DNA of 24,912 nucleotides from VBCK01 sp035939615 (lineage in GTDB: Bacteria > Pseudomonadota > Gammaproteobacteria > Burkholderiales > Burkholderiaceae_F): assembly GCA_035939615.1 (NCBI GenBank), contig DASZFP010000107.1:1-24912 (forward strand), read 5' to 3'. The position numbers and the translations under genes were made by a program. This document shows, one piece after another, positions 1 to 7,884 of this stretch. The number at the start of each line of letters is the position of its first letter. Position 1 is the first letter of the stretch. The notes beneath the pieces were generated by a model that saw only the letters and a list, made by a program, of their open reading frames with translations, searched no databases and was not told the origin of the DNA.

Positions 1-1
1 G

Positions 2-1102
2 CAGCCACACACCTATTTTGCGTCGTTTGATCTGGTCACGACGCAGCGGGACGAGGTGGTCGAGATGTTGCGCCAATGGACATCGGCCGCTGCCCGCATG
101 AGCACCGGCCAGCCGGCCGACCAACCGCGCGCCGAGGGTGCACCGTCCACCAGCGCCGACAGCGGCGATGTGCTCGACCTGCCGCCGTCGCGACTGACGC
201 TGACGTTCGGCTTCGGTGCGCAGCTGTTCATCAAAGACGGCAAGGACCGTTACGGACTGGCGGCCCATCGCCCGGAGGCGCTCGTCGATATGCCGATTTT
301 CACGGGCGATCAGCTGGTGCCGACGCGTACGGGCGGCGATCTGTCGGTTCAGGCTTGCGCCGATGATCCGCAGGTCGCCTTTCACGCGGTGCGCCAGCTC
401 GCCCGTCTGGCCGGTGACGTGGCGCAGATCCGGTGGGTGCAGACCGGATTCATCGCCGCTGCTGGCGCAAGCGCGACGCCGCGCAACCTGATGGGCTTCA
501 AGGACGGCACCGCCAATCCGCCGGTCGCTGACCCGGGCGCGATGGATCAATTCGTCTGGGTTGGCAGCGAGGGCCCGGACTGGATGCGGGGCGGCAGTTA
601 TCTGGTGGCGCGGCGGTCCCGCATCGCGCTCGAACACTGGGACCGTATGAGTGTGGCCTTTCAGGAACAGACCTTCGGCCGCTCCAAGCTATCCGGCGCC
701 CCGCTGGGCAAAAAGAGCGAGTTCGGTCCGCTGGACCTGGAGGCGACCGATCACGAAGGCAATCCCGTCGTCCCGGAGAACTCCCACGTGCGACTTGGCC
801 ATCACACCAGCAACGAGGGAGCAAGAATTCTGCGACGGTCGTATTCGTACAACGACGGCGTGAACTTCACCGCTGAGCGCTGGCCGCCGTGGCGCCAGGG
901 CTTGGAGTACGACGCGGGACTGTTGTTCGTCTGCTATCAGCGCGATCCGCGGTCGGGCTTCATCAGGATTTTCGAACGGATGTCCAAATTCGACATGATG
1001 AATCAGTTCGTCACCAACACGGGAAGCGGCCTGTTCGCCTGTCCCGCCGGCATCGACAAAGGCGGGTTCATCGGGCAACGACTGTTTGAAGCAGCGCTAT
1101 AG
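2..1102 (+). CDS. efeB: DyP-type heme peroxidase, EfeB family (5' end outside window)
   Basis: The reading frame is open from base 2, before the first ATG at base 56, and the residues there (TYFASFDLVT, then RDEVVEML) fit the interior of an EfeB protein, so the true start and any Tat signal lie upstream. 366 residues are visible. The DyP signature GFKDGTANP is present, with its Asp at 503-505, and the probable proximal heme ligand is the His of SHVRLGH at 785-787, followed by ILRRSYSY. EfeB proteins are periplasmic heme peroxidases linked to ferrous iron uptake through FTR1/EfeU and EfeO. A cupredoxin gene follows after 30 bp and a ferritin-like gene after that, which supports an iron role. 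The family call is firm; the exact substrate is not shown by the sequence. Confidence 0.93.
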   Translation, partial: QPHTYFASFDLVTTQRDEVVEMLRQWTSAAARMSTGQPADQPRAEGAPSTSADSGDVLDLPPSRLTLTFGFGAQLFIKDGKDRYGLAAHRPEALVDMPIFTGDQLVPTRTGGDLSVQACADDPQVAFHAVRQLARLAGDVAQIRWVQTGFIAAAGASATPRNLMGFKDGTANPPVADPGAMDQFVWVGSEGPDWMRGGSYLVARRSRIALEHWDRMSVAFQEQTFGRSKLSGAPLGKKSEFGPLDLEATDHEGNPVVPENSHVRLGHHTSNEGARILRRSYSYNDGVNFTAERWPPWRQGLEYDAGLLFVCYQRDPRSGFIRIFERMSKFDMMNQFVTNTGSGLFACPAGIDKGGFIGQRLFEAAL

Positions 1103-1132
1103 CGCATCTACATGTCGATCACGGGAGCCATT

Positions 1133-1480
1133 ATGTCTGCATTGAACGGAGCGGGCCTTGTTTGGATTGGCGTCGGTTTCTTACTCGCGATGCACACGGC
1201 CGAGGCCGCAGACCGGGCTGCCACGGTCGAGGTGACCATCCAGGACCACCGGTTCTCACCGTCCGAGATTCACGTTCAGGCCGGCCAGCCGACCTTCCTC
1301 GAAGTGGCCAATCATGACGCGCAAGCGGAGGAATTCGAGATGCGCCAGCTCGGCATCGAGAAGATGATTCCTGCAGGCGGCAAAGGAAGAGTACGGTTAA
1401 GGCCGCTGGGCCCGGGGCGTTATCCGTTCCTGGGCGAATTTCATGAGGACACGGCACAGGGCGCCGTCATTGCGGAGTAA
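1133..1480 (+). CDS. Secreted cupredoxin-domain protein of the iron-uptake type
   Basis: 115 residues. The first 25 or so form a signal peptide ending near HTAEA, followed by one small cupredoxin-like beta-sandwich domain. The start at 1133 has GGGAG five bases upstream and is preferred to the ATG at 1112. The domain keeps HRFSP-E-I-V-AG near its start, AEEFE in the middle and a PGRYPFLGEFH block near the end. A Cys-x-His-x-Met copper loop is missing and the AEEF position is acidic, so a classical type 1 copper site is unlikely. Such proteins accompany FTR1/Efe iron uptake systems, where they are thought to handle iron or copper in the periplasm. It lies directly after the efeB-type gene and is paralogous to the protein at 12918-13232. 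Confidence 0.85.
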   Translation: MSALNGAGLVWIGVGFLLAMHTAEAADRAATVEVTIQDHRFSPSEIHVQAGQPTFLEVANHDAQAEEFEMRQLGIEKMIPAGGKGRVRLRPLGPGRYPFLGEFHEDTAQGAVIAE

Positions 1481-1558
1481 GAGGTGAACGCACCTGCGAA
1501 CGGCCCTGCCACGGCGTCCGCGGCCGGTCCGAACCGCTTTTTCGACCAGGAGCCTGAT

Positions 1559-2017
1559 ATGGACACTTCCCTCGACAAGAACGCCGCCGTTACGCTTCTG
1601 AACAAGATCATGGAGCTGGAGCTGGCCGGCGTCGTGCGCTACACGCACTACGCGCTGATGGTCTATGGCTACACCCGCATTCCCATCGTCGAGTGGCTGA
1701 ACGGGCAAGCGAACGAAGCGCTGGTCCATGCCCGCCGAGCGGGCGACCAGGTGACCAGCATCGGCGGACATCCGTCGCTGAGCGTCGGCCCCCTGCTGGA
1801 AACGCACCGGCACGACATCGGCGACATCCTGCGCGAGGCCATGGAGCACGAGCGCGCCGCCTTGAACGTCTACTACGAACTGCTGGATCTGGCGCGGGAC
1901 AAGGATGTGCGGCTGGAGGAATATGCCCGCGAGATGATTGTCGCGGAACTCAAGGATCACGATGAGGTGGACAAGATGCTGCGCAAGCCCGGGCAGACCG
2001 GCACTTTCGCCGCGTGA
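1559..2017 (+). CDS. Ferritin-like / bacterioferritin-family protein
   Basis: 152 residues from the ATG at 1559, which has AGGAG six bases upstream; an in-frame GTG at 1484 would add 25 unremarkable residues. The protein reads as a helical bundle with acidic and His residues spaced for a di-iron centre: Glu19 and Glu21 in MELELAG, Glu53 and His57 in NEALVHA, Glu93 and Glu96 in LREAMEHE, and Glu130 and His134 in AELKDH. The two E-x3-H pairs suggest a ferroxidase-type site in a small ferritin-like protein. No signal peptide was seen, so it is probably cytoplasmic. Its place after the peroxidase and cupredoxin suggests it stores or detoxifies the imported iron. I am sure of the ferritin-like fold but not whether it is a bacterioferritin, Dps or other subgroup. 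Confidence 0.82.
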   Translation: MDTSLDKNAAVTLLNKIMELELAGVVRYTHYALMVYGYTRIPIVEWLNGQANEALVHARRAGDQVTSIGGHPSLSVGPLLETHRHDIGDILREAMEHERAALNVYYELLDLARDKDVRLEEYAREMIVAELKDHDEVDKMLRKPGQTGTFAA

Positions 2018-2102
2018 GCGGCGAGCACGGCCGATCAAATTTCAGTTGCGCCGACTGGACCGGCTGCTCCGCCGGTGCCTGGCGCACACCGGCGCTACGG
2101 GA

Positions 2103-2182
2103 GTGCCGAGGATCGCCCTGACCAGAACCATCTGACGGGGGGAAATGGAGCGCCGGTCCGGGTTCGGCGCGATCCTCGGCAC
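2103..2182. repeat. Inverted repeat between convergent genes, possible bidirectional terminator
   Basis: A perfect 13-bp inverted repeat has arms GTGCCGAGGATCG (2103-2115) and CGATCCTCGGCAC (2170-2182), separated by 54 bases. A smaller hairpin with arms GCGCCG (2150-2155) and CGGCGC (2165-2170) overlaps the right arm by one base. The element fills the gap between the ferritin-like gene and the oppositely oriented lipoprotein gene, where a two-way transcription stop would be expected. No T-run follows on either strand, so a standard intrinsic terminator is uncertain. Confidence 0.5.
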
Positions 2183-2184
2183 AT

Positions 2185-2730
2185 TCAGTGCGCCCCCGGC
2201 GGGGGTGGCGGCGGCGCCCCGGGCGGAGGCGGCGGCACCCCGGGCGGCGGCGTTGGCACCGCACCGGACGGGGGTGGCGGCGGCGTAAACGAGCGATAAC
2301 CAGCGGCCGACTGGCCCGGCAGCAGGTTGCCGCGCGCGTACATGCACTGCTGATACGCGATGTCGTAGCGGCGCTGCGTGGCGCCGCGGGAATTGTCGGC
2401 CTGGCCCAGGCCCACGGCCGTTCCAGCGACTGCGCCGATCGCAGCTCCGGTTCCAGCCCCCGAACCACCGCCGGCCGCCAGTCCGACGGCGGCTCCCAGC
2501 GCGGTGCCGACCGCCGCCGAAGTGACCGCGCTGGCCGCAGCAGACTGCGAGGCACTGGTTCCGCCGATCGCCTGCGTGGCGTAATTGCGGCACAACTGAT
2601 CGTCGGCGACAAACAGGTCGAACGGCTTGCCCGGCGGTGGCATCACGGCCACGCTGGGCCCGTTCGGAATCTCGGCGCAGGCCGCGAGCAGGACGGCACC
2701 TGCCGCGATACTGAAGATTCTCGTTCTCAT
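2185..2730 (-). CDS. Glycine-zipper outer-membrane lipoprotein with proline-rich tail
   Basis: 181 residues. The start at 2730 has GAGGAGA upstream on the minus strand and is preferred to a TTG at 2751. The N-terminus is a lipoprotein signal with lipobox LAAC and Cys18 as the lipidation site. Residues about 70-113 are a Gly/Ala-rich stretch with small residues spaced as in glycine-zipper membrane proteins. Two cysteines flank it (in DDQLCRN and AYQQCMY). The last 45 residues are mostly proline with Gly and Ala, which explains the low-complexity GC-rich DNA at 2195-2290. The family is common in proteobacterial envelopes, but its role is poorly known. It lies 34 bp downstream of the gene at 2765-3217, so the two may be cotranscribed. 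Confidence 0.85.
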   Translation of the reverse strand: MRTRIFSIAAGAVLLAACAEIPNGPSVAVMPPPGKPFDLFVADDQLCRNYATQAIGGTSASQSAAASAVTSAAVGTALGAAVGLAAGGGSGAGTGAAIGAVAGTAVGLGQADNSRGATQRRYDIAYQQCMYARGNLLPGQSAAGYRSFTPPPPPSGAVPTPPPGVPPPPPGAPPPPPPGAH

Positions 2731-2764
2731 CTCGATTCTCCTCAAACTCAAATGGGTCGCCCGA

Positions 2765-3217
2765 TCAGCGCGGCGGGGCCTGCTCGGGAGGCGCCGTCCC
2801 CGGCGTCGCCGGTACAGCGCGCCAGCCGCCCGGGCAGGTCGGCACGTACGGGTAGTAGCCTCGCGCGCTTTCGCAGTAGTACCAGTTTTGCGGCGGCGGA
2901 GGTGGCGCCGCCGGTCTGGGTGCAGGGGGCTGAACGATTACAGCGACCGGCGGCTCGTAAGGGTTCGGATAGGGGTAGACCGGCTCGGGGTAGAAGTACC
3001 AGGTCGGCCCGACCACCCAATACCAGCCCCAACGGCCGTCGTGGAAGTCGTGACGCCAGCCACCGCCCCGCCACATCTCCCAGTCGTGCTCGTGAAAGCG
3101 CTCGATATGCCCATGCCAGCGCCAGTCATCCCGGTCGGCCCACGACGGTTGCACCAGAGCCGTCATGCCGACGGCCGTGCCCGCGAGCACTACCAGTCCA
3201 CGCCAAGTGTGGTTCAT
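2765..3217 (-). CDS. Secreted Trp/Tyr/His-rich protein with proline linker, function unknown
   Basis: 150 residues from the ATG at 3217; a TTG at 3226 is in frame. A signal peptide ends near QPSWA at residue 28. The next 50 residues are rich in Trp, His, Asp and Arg (GHIERFHEHDWEMW and similar), then aromatic (YWVVGPTWYFYPEPVYPYP), then a proline linker, and finally a Cys-containing module, WYYCESARGYYPYVPTCPGGW. I recognise this C-terminal module from uncharacterised exported proteins of beta- and gammaproteobacteria. The His/Asp-rich part could bind metal, but this is a guess from composition. It is followed closely by the lipoprotein gene at 2185-2730. Confidence 0.8.
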   Translation of the reverse strand: MNHTWRGLVVLAGTAVGMTALVQPSWADRDDWRWHGHIERFHEHDWEMWRGGGWRHDFHDGRWGWYWVVGPTWYFYPEPVYPYPNPYEPPVAVIVQPPAPRPAAPPPPPQNWYYCESARGYYPYVPTCPGGWRAVPATPGTAPPEQAPPR

Positions 3218-3279
3218 GTTGTTCAAGCCCCGTCATTGCCGCGTCAACGCCGGCATTGCAGTGCGTTTGAGTCAACCGC

Positions 3280-3298
3280 GTAGCGATCGTGCCGCTAC
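3280..3298. repeat. Small inverted repeat upstream of the secreted-protein gene
   Basis: Arms GTAGCG (3280-3285) and CGCTAC (3293-3298) enclose a 7-base loop. A second pair, ACCGCGT (3275-3281) and ACGCGGT (3329-3335), overlaps it. Both lie in the 170-bp gap between the adenylate-forming enzyme gene and the start at 3217, so they could be an operator or a weak terminator. No promoter could be fixed with confidence in this gap. Confidence 0.3.
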
Positions 3299-3387
3299 AT
3301 TGTGCAACGAGCGTAACGCCTTGTAAGAACGCGGTCTTGCCACCCCCGAGCGGGCCCGGTCCGCATCATCATGGCGCAGCGGGCAGA

Positions 3388-4842
3388 TCAGGCCGTTATC
3401 GGGATTCTGGCTCGCGCGCACACGCGCCGCAACTTACCGTTGACCGGATCGATCTGGGGCGGAGCCGGATCGGTGTGGACGAACACGTCCTGCGCGCCCA
3501 GTTCGGCGCAGAAGCCGCGAATGCATTGCTCGGTGCGTGCCGCCACCTCGTTCGGATTTCCCTCCGACGGGTCGATCCGCAGCAGCAGCCGATTGGCGTC
3601 CTCTTCGACGACCTGGAAGCGGAACACGCCGGCGCGCTCCTCGATCGCGGTGCACAGCGCCAGCGGAATCACCGGCTCCACGTGCCCGTCGAGGCGCTGC
3701 AGACAGATCGTATCGTCGCGACGACCCTCGACCCGCAGCGCCGGCAGCGGGCTGCCGCACGGGCACGGCTCGGTCAGGTAGGTGATGCTGTCGCCCAGGT
3801 CGTAGCGGATGATCGGTTGGATGAAGTTGGCCAGGTTCGTCAACAACGCGGTGGACGAGGCTGTGCCATCCGGAACGGGACGCCCGTCGCGGTCGACCGC
3901 CTCCAGGGTCACCCAGTCCCGGTTCACGTGCAGCGAGCCGCAGCCGCAGTCGAACGCGATGTTCAGAAACTCCGAGGCCCCGTAGTCGTCGATCACCGGG
4001 CAGCCGAAAGCGCCCGCGATGTCGGCGCGATCGCGTCGGGACAGCGTCTCGCCGCCGCTCCAGATACCCTTGAGCTTCAGCGCCAGCCGCCCTTCGCGCT
4101 GCTGTTCGGCCAGCGCCACCAGCTCTGAGGCATAGCTGGTCAGCACGTGCGGCTCGAACTCGGCGAGCTGCTCGATCACGCTGTGCAGCGGCTGCAGCAC
4201 CGACACCGCGCGCGTATGCCGGGTCATCCACGGGTTCAGCAGCAGCATCCGACGCCACATCGTGATGCCGGAAAAATGCCCTTCGAGCGCGGCTGCAAAG
4301 GCAAAGCGTCCGCCTCCGGAGATCGAACGCAGCATCGCGCGCGCGTCAATGCCGTTGCGGACCGCGAACAGCGCCTCGTAAACGGCCAGCGCCTGCGGGT
4401 CCTGAACGAAGATGCCGGGCGTGCCGGTCGTGCCCGAACTGGTCCAGATCGCATACTGGCCCATGTAAGGTCGTCCGATCCGGGTCGGATCCTGCGTGAA
4501 CTGCAGCAGCGCCTCCAGCGACAGATCGGGCCGCGTGACCCAGTCGTCGAAGTTCGCCATCAGCCGGGACTTGTTCACGATCGGCAACTGCTCGAGCGGC
4601 ACGCGGCCGGGTGGCAGGCCCTGGTACAGGTCGCGGTAGAACTTCGAATTGCGGCGCGCGTGCGCCACCAGCGTGTTGAGCCGGTGCACGGAGCGGCCGC
4701 GTATCACCTCGGGGCTCGCAAGCCCTGCGAGCCACACATCCGTGCTGTGATTCAGGAAGCCCCAGGCTTCGGCGGCGAGCGCGGTGAACGTTCCCGCGCC
4801 ACTGGCGATCGCATGCCCCGGCACGTTGTTCGCATACGGCAT
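3388..4842 (-). CDS. PaaK/CapK-type adenylate-forming enzyme (phenylacetate-CoA ligase family)
   Basis: 484 residues, slightly longer than the 430-460 usual for the family. It activates a carboxylic acid with ATP, probably to make a CoA thioester. Motifs in order: phosphate-binding loop SSGTTGTP (135-142), YGASE (287-291), IRYDLGD (345-351), the hinge-like GRRDD (373-377) and a C-terminal NGK whose Lys470 is placed as the adenylation lysine. Two short Cys groups, DCGCG (298-302) and CPCG (360-363), may form a structural metal site. No paa catabolic genes are nearby, so phenylacetate is not supported as substrate; aryl or capsule-type acids are alternatives. It is divergent from the propeller gene at 5038, with 195 bp between them. 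Confidence 0.85.
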   Translation of the reverse strand: MPYANNVPGHAIASGAGTFTALAAEAWGFLNHSTDVWLAGLASPEVIRGRSVHRLNTLVAHARRNSKFYRDLYQGLPPGRVPLEQLPIVNKSRLMANFDDWVTRPDLSLEALLQFTQDPTRIGRPYMGQYAIWTSSGTTGTPGIFVQDPQALAVYEALFAVRNGIDARAMLRSISGGGRFAFAAALEGHFSGITMWRRMLLLNPWMTRHTRAVSVLQPLHSVIEQLAEFEPHVLTSYASELVALAEQQREGRLALKLKGIWSGGETLSRRDRADIAGAFGCPVIDDYGASEFLNIAFDCGCGSLHVNRDWVTLEAVDRDGRPVPDGTASSTALLTNLANFIQPIIRYDLGDSITYLTEPCPCGSPLPALRVEGRRDDTICLQRLDGHVEPVIPLALCTAIEERAGVFRFQVVEEDANRLLLRIDPSEGNPNEVAARTEQCIRGFCAELGAQDVFVHTDPAPPQIDPVNGKLRRVCARARIPITA

Positions 4843-4918
4843 CGAACGGCTCTCCTTGGCCTCGGCGTCCCGCCGCGGGCGAACCGCCTCCGGCCGCCGG
4901 CGCGGTCGGTCAGGATAG

Positions 4919-4953
4919 CGCCATTTGAGAGTGCGTGTTGCTGGAAAATGGCG
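4919..4953. promoter_or_regulatory. Inverted repeat in divergent promoter region
   Basis: Arms CGCCATTT (4919-4926) and AAATGGCG (4946-4953) are separated by 19 bases in the 195-bp gap between the divergent genes ending at 4842 and starting at 5038. A smaller hairpin-like sequence, GCTGA-TATC-TCAGC, lies at 4998-5011. The first repeat could be an operator shared by both genes. No regulator gene is adjacent, and the call rests on symmetry and position alone. Confidence 0.35.
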
Positions 4954-5037
4954 ATTCGAACTTCATCCCGGTCGATGTACCGTTTTCATGGATCGTCGCT
5001 GATATCTCAGCAACTGACATTTCAGGAGATCACTGTG

Positions 5038-5997
5038 ATGACGCTGATTCGTGCGACGCTGTTGTCCGGCTTCTGCGCTGCGTGCGTGTCGCTGTGTGCG
5101 CGCGCCGATGGCGCGACTTTCAAAGTGCCCGCGGGCTCGCGTCCGCACGATGTGGCTCCCGCGCCGGACGGCGGCCCGGTTTATTTCACGGCGCAGGGAG
5201 CGGGCAGCCTTGGAATTCTGGACCCGGTAACCGGTCGCGTCGATCTGGTACGGCTGGGCCCCGGGTCGTCACCACATGGCGTGATCGTCGGCCCCGATCG
5301 GGCACCGTGGGTCACCGATGGGGGACAAAATGCGATTGTCCGTGTCGATCCCGTCAGCCGCCAGGTGCGGCGCTGGCCGCTGCCCGAGGACGCTGCCGAC
5401 GCGAACCTGAACACCGCGACCTTCGATCGGCGCGGACGGATCTGGTTTACCGGACAGGCCGGCTTCTATGGGCGGCTCGATCCGGGCAGCGGCGATATGA
5501 AGGTCTGGAAGTCGCCGCGCGGCCGCGGCCCCTACGGGATCTGCACCACGCCGGCCGGCGAGGTTTACTTCGCTTCGCTGGCCGGAAACTACATCGCGCA
5601 GGTCGATCTCGACTCCGGCGCCGCCCGGGTGATCGATCCGCCCACGCCCCGCCAGGGCGCGCGCCGCCTCTGGTCCGACTCGCACGGACGCATCTGGGTC
5701 AGCTACTGGAACACGGGACACGTGGGCGCGTACGACCCGGCCTCATCGAGCTGGCGCGAATGGAAGCTTCCGGGCGATGCACATACCTATGCCATATGGG
5801 TGGACGCGGCCGACCGGGCCTGGATGAGCGACTGGTCGAGCAATTCGATCGTGCGTTTCGATCCGGCGAGTGAACACTTCGAGGCGTTCGCGCTGGATCG
5901 CGCGGGCGCCGCGGTGCGGCAGATGATGGGACGCAGCGGCGAGGTGTGGGGGGCCGAATCGGCGCTCGACCGCCTGGTGATGTTGCCGGATCGCTGA
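5038..5997 (+). CDS. Secreted beta-propeller protein, streptogramin lyase-like (Vgb family)
   Basis: 319 residues. The ATG at 5038 follows AGGAG and a GTG at 5035. A signal peptide ends near CARA at residue 23, so the product should be periplasmic. The rest is a run of about six propeller blades of the PHGV-x3-PD-x2-PWVTD-x5-IVRVDP kind, seen from residues 35, 79, 122, 164, 207 and 249. This fold is shared by virginiamycin B lyase and many proteobacterial proteins of unknown function. I cannot show that the lyase catalytic residues are kept, and the last blade departs from the usual pattern (WGAESALDRLVML). A general periplasmic lactonase, lyase or binding protein is as likely as antibiotic inactivation. 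Confidence 0.82.
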   Translation: MTLIRATLLSGFCAACVSLCARADGATFKVPAGSRPHDVAPAPDGGPVYFTAQGAGSLGILDPVTGRVDLVRLGPGSSPHGVIVGPDRAPWVTDGGQNAIVRVDPVSRQVRRWPLPEDAADANLNTATFDRRGRIWFTGQAGFYGRLDPGSGDMKVWKSPRGRGPYGICTTPAGEVYFASLAGNYIAQVDLDSGAARVIDPPTPRQGARRLWSDSHGRIWVSYWNTGHVGAYDPASSSWREWKLPGDAHTYAIWVDAADRAWMSDWSSNSIVRFDPASEHFEAFALDRAGAAVRQMMGRSGEVWGAESALDRLVMLPDR

Positions 5998-6058
5998 GCG
6001 TGTCAGACAGCGGTCATCGTGCGGGGCGTCGCGCGTCTGCGCCCTGCGCTGACGCCGG

Positions 6059-7867
6059 CTAGGGCGCGGCGAGCAGCTCCTTCAATTCGGGGTCGGCCAG
6101 CGTTTCCTTCTGCAGCAGCCGCTGAGCGCCGCGCTCCAGCGCGTTGCGCCGCTCCGTCAGGATTTTGACGCTCTTGGTGAAAGCGGCCTCCACCAGGTTG
6201 CGCGCCGCCACGTCGATCTCGCGCGCGGTCTGCTCCGAGTAGCTTCGCTGCGTCGTGCTGATGCCGTCGGTCGCCAGAAAGGCCGCGCGTTCCTGCTCGT
6301 AGACGACCGGACCCAGCGTCGGGTCCATGCCGTAGCGCGCCACCATGCTGCGCGCGATCTGCGTCGCCTTGGCCAGGTCGTCGGCAGCGCCGGTGGACAG
6401 CTCGCCGAACACCAGGTGTTCGGCGGCTCGTCCTCCCAGCAAGGTGGCCATCTTGTTTTCCAGCTCGGTGCGGCTCATCAGGTAGCGGTCCTCGATCGGA
6501 CGCTGCAGTGTATAGCCCAGCGCGCCGATTCCGCGCGGAATGATCGAGACCTTCTGCACCGGGTCCTGTCCGGGCAGCGCGGTCGCGACCAGCGCGTGCC
6601 CCATTTCATGGTGCGCGACCACGGTGCGCTCGCTCGCGCTCAGCACCCGGCTGCGTTTCTCCAGGCCCGCCACGATGCGCTCGATCGCGACCGTGAAATC
6701 GTCCAGTTCCACCTGCTGGTGGTTGCTGCGCGTGGCCTGCAGCGCCGCCTCGTTGACCAGATTGGCCAGGTCGGCACCGCTGAAGCCGGGCGTGAGCGCG
6801 GCGACCTGGTCCAGGTCCACGCCTTGGGCCAGCGTGACTTTCTTTGCGTGCACGCGCAGGATCTGGACCCGACCGGACCGGTCCGGCCGATCCACCACCA
6901 CCGTCCGGTCGAAGCGGCCGGCGCGCAGCAACGCCGGATCGAGCACCTCGGGCCGGTTGGTGGCGCCGATCAGTACCAGCCCCGATTTGGGATCGAAGCC
7001 GTCCAGCTCCGCCAGCAGCTGGTTGAGCGTCTGCTCCTTTTCGTCGTGACCGCCGATGCCGTAGGCGCCGCGCGCGCGTCCGAGCGCGTCGATCTCGTCG
7101 ATGAAGATGATGGCCGGCGCCTTCTTGCGCGCCTCCTCGAACAGGTCCCGCACCCGCGCGGCACCGACCCCGACGAACATCTCGACGAATTCGGACCCGT
7201 TGATCGAGAAAAACGGAACGCCCGCCTCGCCGGCCACTGCGCGCGCCAGCAGCGTCTTGCCGGTGCCGGGCGGGCCCACCAGCAGCACGCCCTTGGGCAG
7301 GCGCGCCCCCAGGCGTCCGTAGCGGGTCGGATCCTTCAGGAAGCCGACCACCTCCTTGAGTTCCTCCTTGGCCTCGTCGACGCCGGCGACATCCTCGAAG
7401 GTGACCTTGACCTCGGTTTCCACGTAGACCTTGGCCTTGCTCTTGCCGATCGCGAGCAGGCCGGGGCCGACGCCGGCCCGCCCCTGCAGGCGGCGGATCA
7501 GAAAGAACCAGATGCCGGCAAAGACCAGCGCCGGCACGATCCAGCCGAGCAGATCCTTGAAAAACGTACTCTCGATCACGCCGGTGAACTTGACCCCGTA
7601 CGCGTCCAGATCCTTGGCCAGCTCCGGATCGACGCGCGTGGTGACGAATTGCTTGCGCCCATCCGGAAGCGGTTTTTTCAGCGTTCCCTGGATCACGTTG
7701 GCGGCAATCGCGATGTCCTGCACGTTGCCGGCTTTGAGCTGGCCGAGGAACTCGCTGTAGGCGAGCGGTTCGACCGAGCGGTACTGCACCCACATGCTCT
7801 GCAGCGTCAGCACGCCGATCACGGCGAAGATGATGTAGACGATGTTGATCTGCGTCTTCTGGTTCAT
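6059..7867 (-). CDS. ftsH: ATP-dependent zinc metalloprotease, FtsH family
   Basis: 602 residues, near the usual length. Membrane segments lie at about 8-27 and 107-124, with a periplasmic domain between them. The AAA+ domain has Walker A GPPGTGKT (198-205), pore loop MFVG (230-233), Walker B IIFIDEID (253-260) and a second region of homology around NRPEVLDPALLRAGRFDR (304-321). The protease has HEMGH (420-424) as zinc motif, and an Asp in TGAADD is the probable third ligand. FtsH degrades membrane and regulatory proteins. The usual zinc motif is HEAGH, and the main betaproteobacterial ftsH normally lies near rlmE and folP, so this is probably an extra copy. It starts 17 bp after ubiX and may be read with grxD and ubiX. 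Confidence 0.93.
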   Translation of the reverse strand: MNQKTQINIVYIIFAVIGVLTLQSMWVQYRSVEPLAYSEFLGQLKAGNVQDIAIAANVIQGTLKKPLPDGRKQFVTTRVDPELAKDLDAYGVKFTGVIESTFFKDLLGWIVPALVFAGIWFFLIRRLQGRAGVGPGLLAIGKSKAKVYVETEVKVTFEDVAGVDEAKEELKEVVGFLKDPTRYGRLGARLPKGVLLVGPPGTGKTLLARAVAGEAGVPFFSINGSEFVEMFVGVGAARVRDLFEEARKKAPAIIFIDEIDALGRARGAYGIGGHDEKEQTLNQLLAELDGFDPKSGLVLIGATNRPEVLDPALLRAGRFDRTVVVDRPDRSGRVQILRVHAKKVTLAQGVDLDQVAALTPGFSGADLANLVNEAALQATRSNHQQVELDDFTVAIERIVAGLEKRSRVLSASERTVVAHHEMGHALVATALPGQDPVQKVSIIPRGIGALGYTLQRPIEDRYLMSRTELENKMATLLGGRAAEHLVFGELSTGAADDLAKATQIARSMVARYGMDPTLGPVVYEQERAAFLATDGISTTQRSYSEQTAREIDVAARNLVEAAFTKSVKILTERRNALERGAQRLLQKETLADPELKELLAAP

Positions 7868-7884
7868 GGCGGCTGCGCGGCGTG

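Noticed and set aside
2195..2290. GGC-rich short repeats that could be taken for a tandem repeat locus
   Set aside because: They encode the proline-rich tail of the lipoprotein, and the units are irregular.
2188..3283. Long plus-strand ORFs opposite the lipoprotein and secreted-protein genes
   Set aside because: They are Arg-rich and low in complexity, while the minus-strand genes have signal peptides, a lipobox and a ribosome binding site.
4147..5037. Plus-strand extension of the propeller gene back across the adenylate-forming enzyme gene
   Set aside because: The minus strand there encodes clear enzyme motifs. The propeller protein has a good ribosome binding site and signal peptide at 5038.
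5038..5997. Streptogramin resistance gene
   Set aside because: The fold is Vgb-like, but I cannot confirm the catalytic residues. The protein is exported, and such proteins are common in proteobacteria that do not need this resistance.
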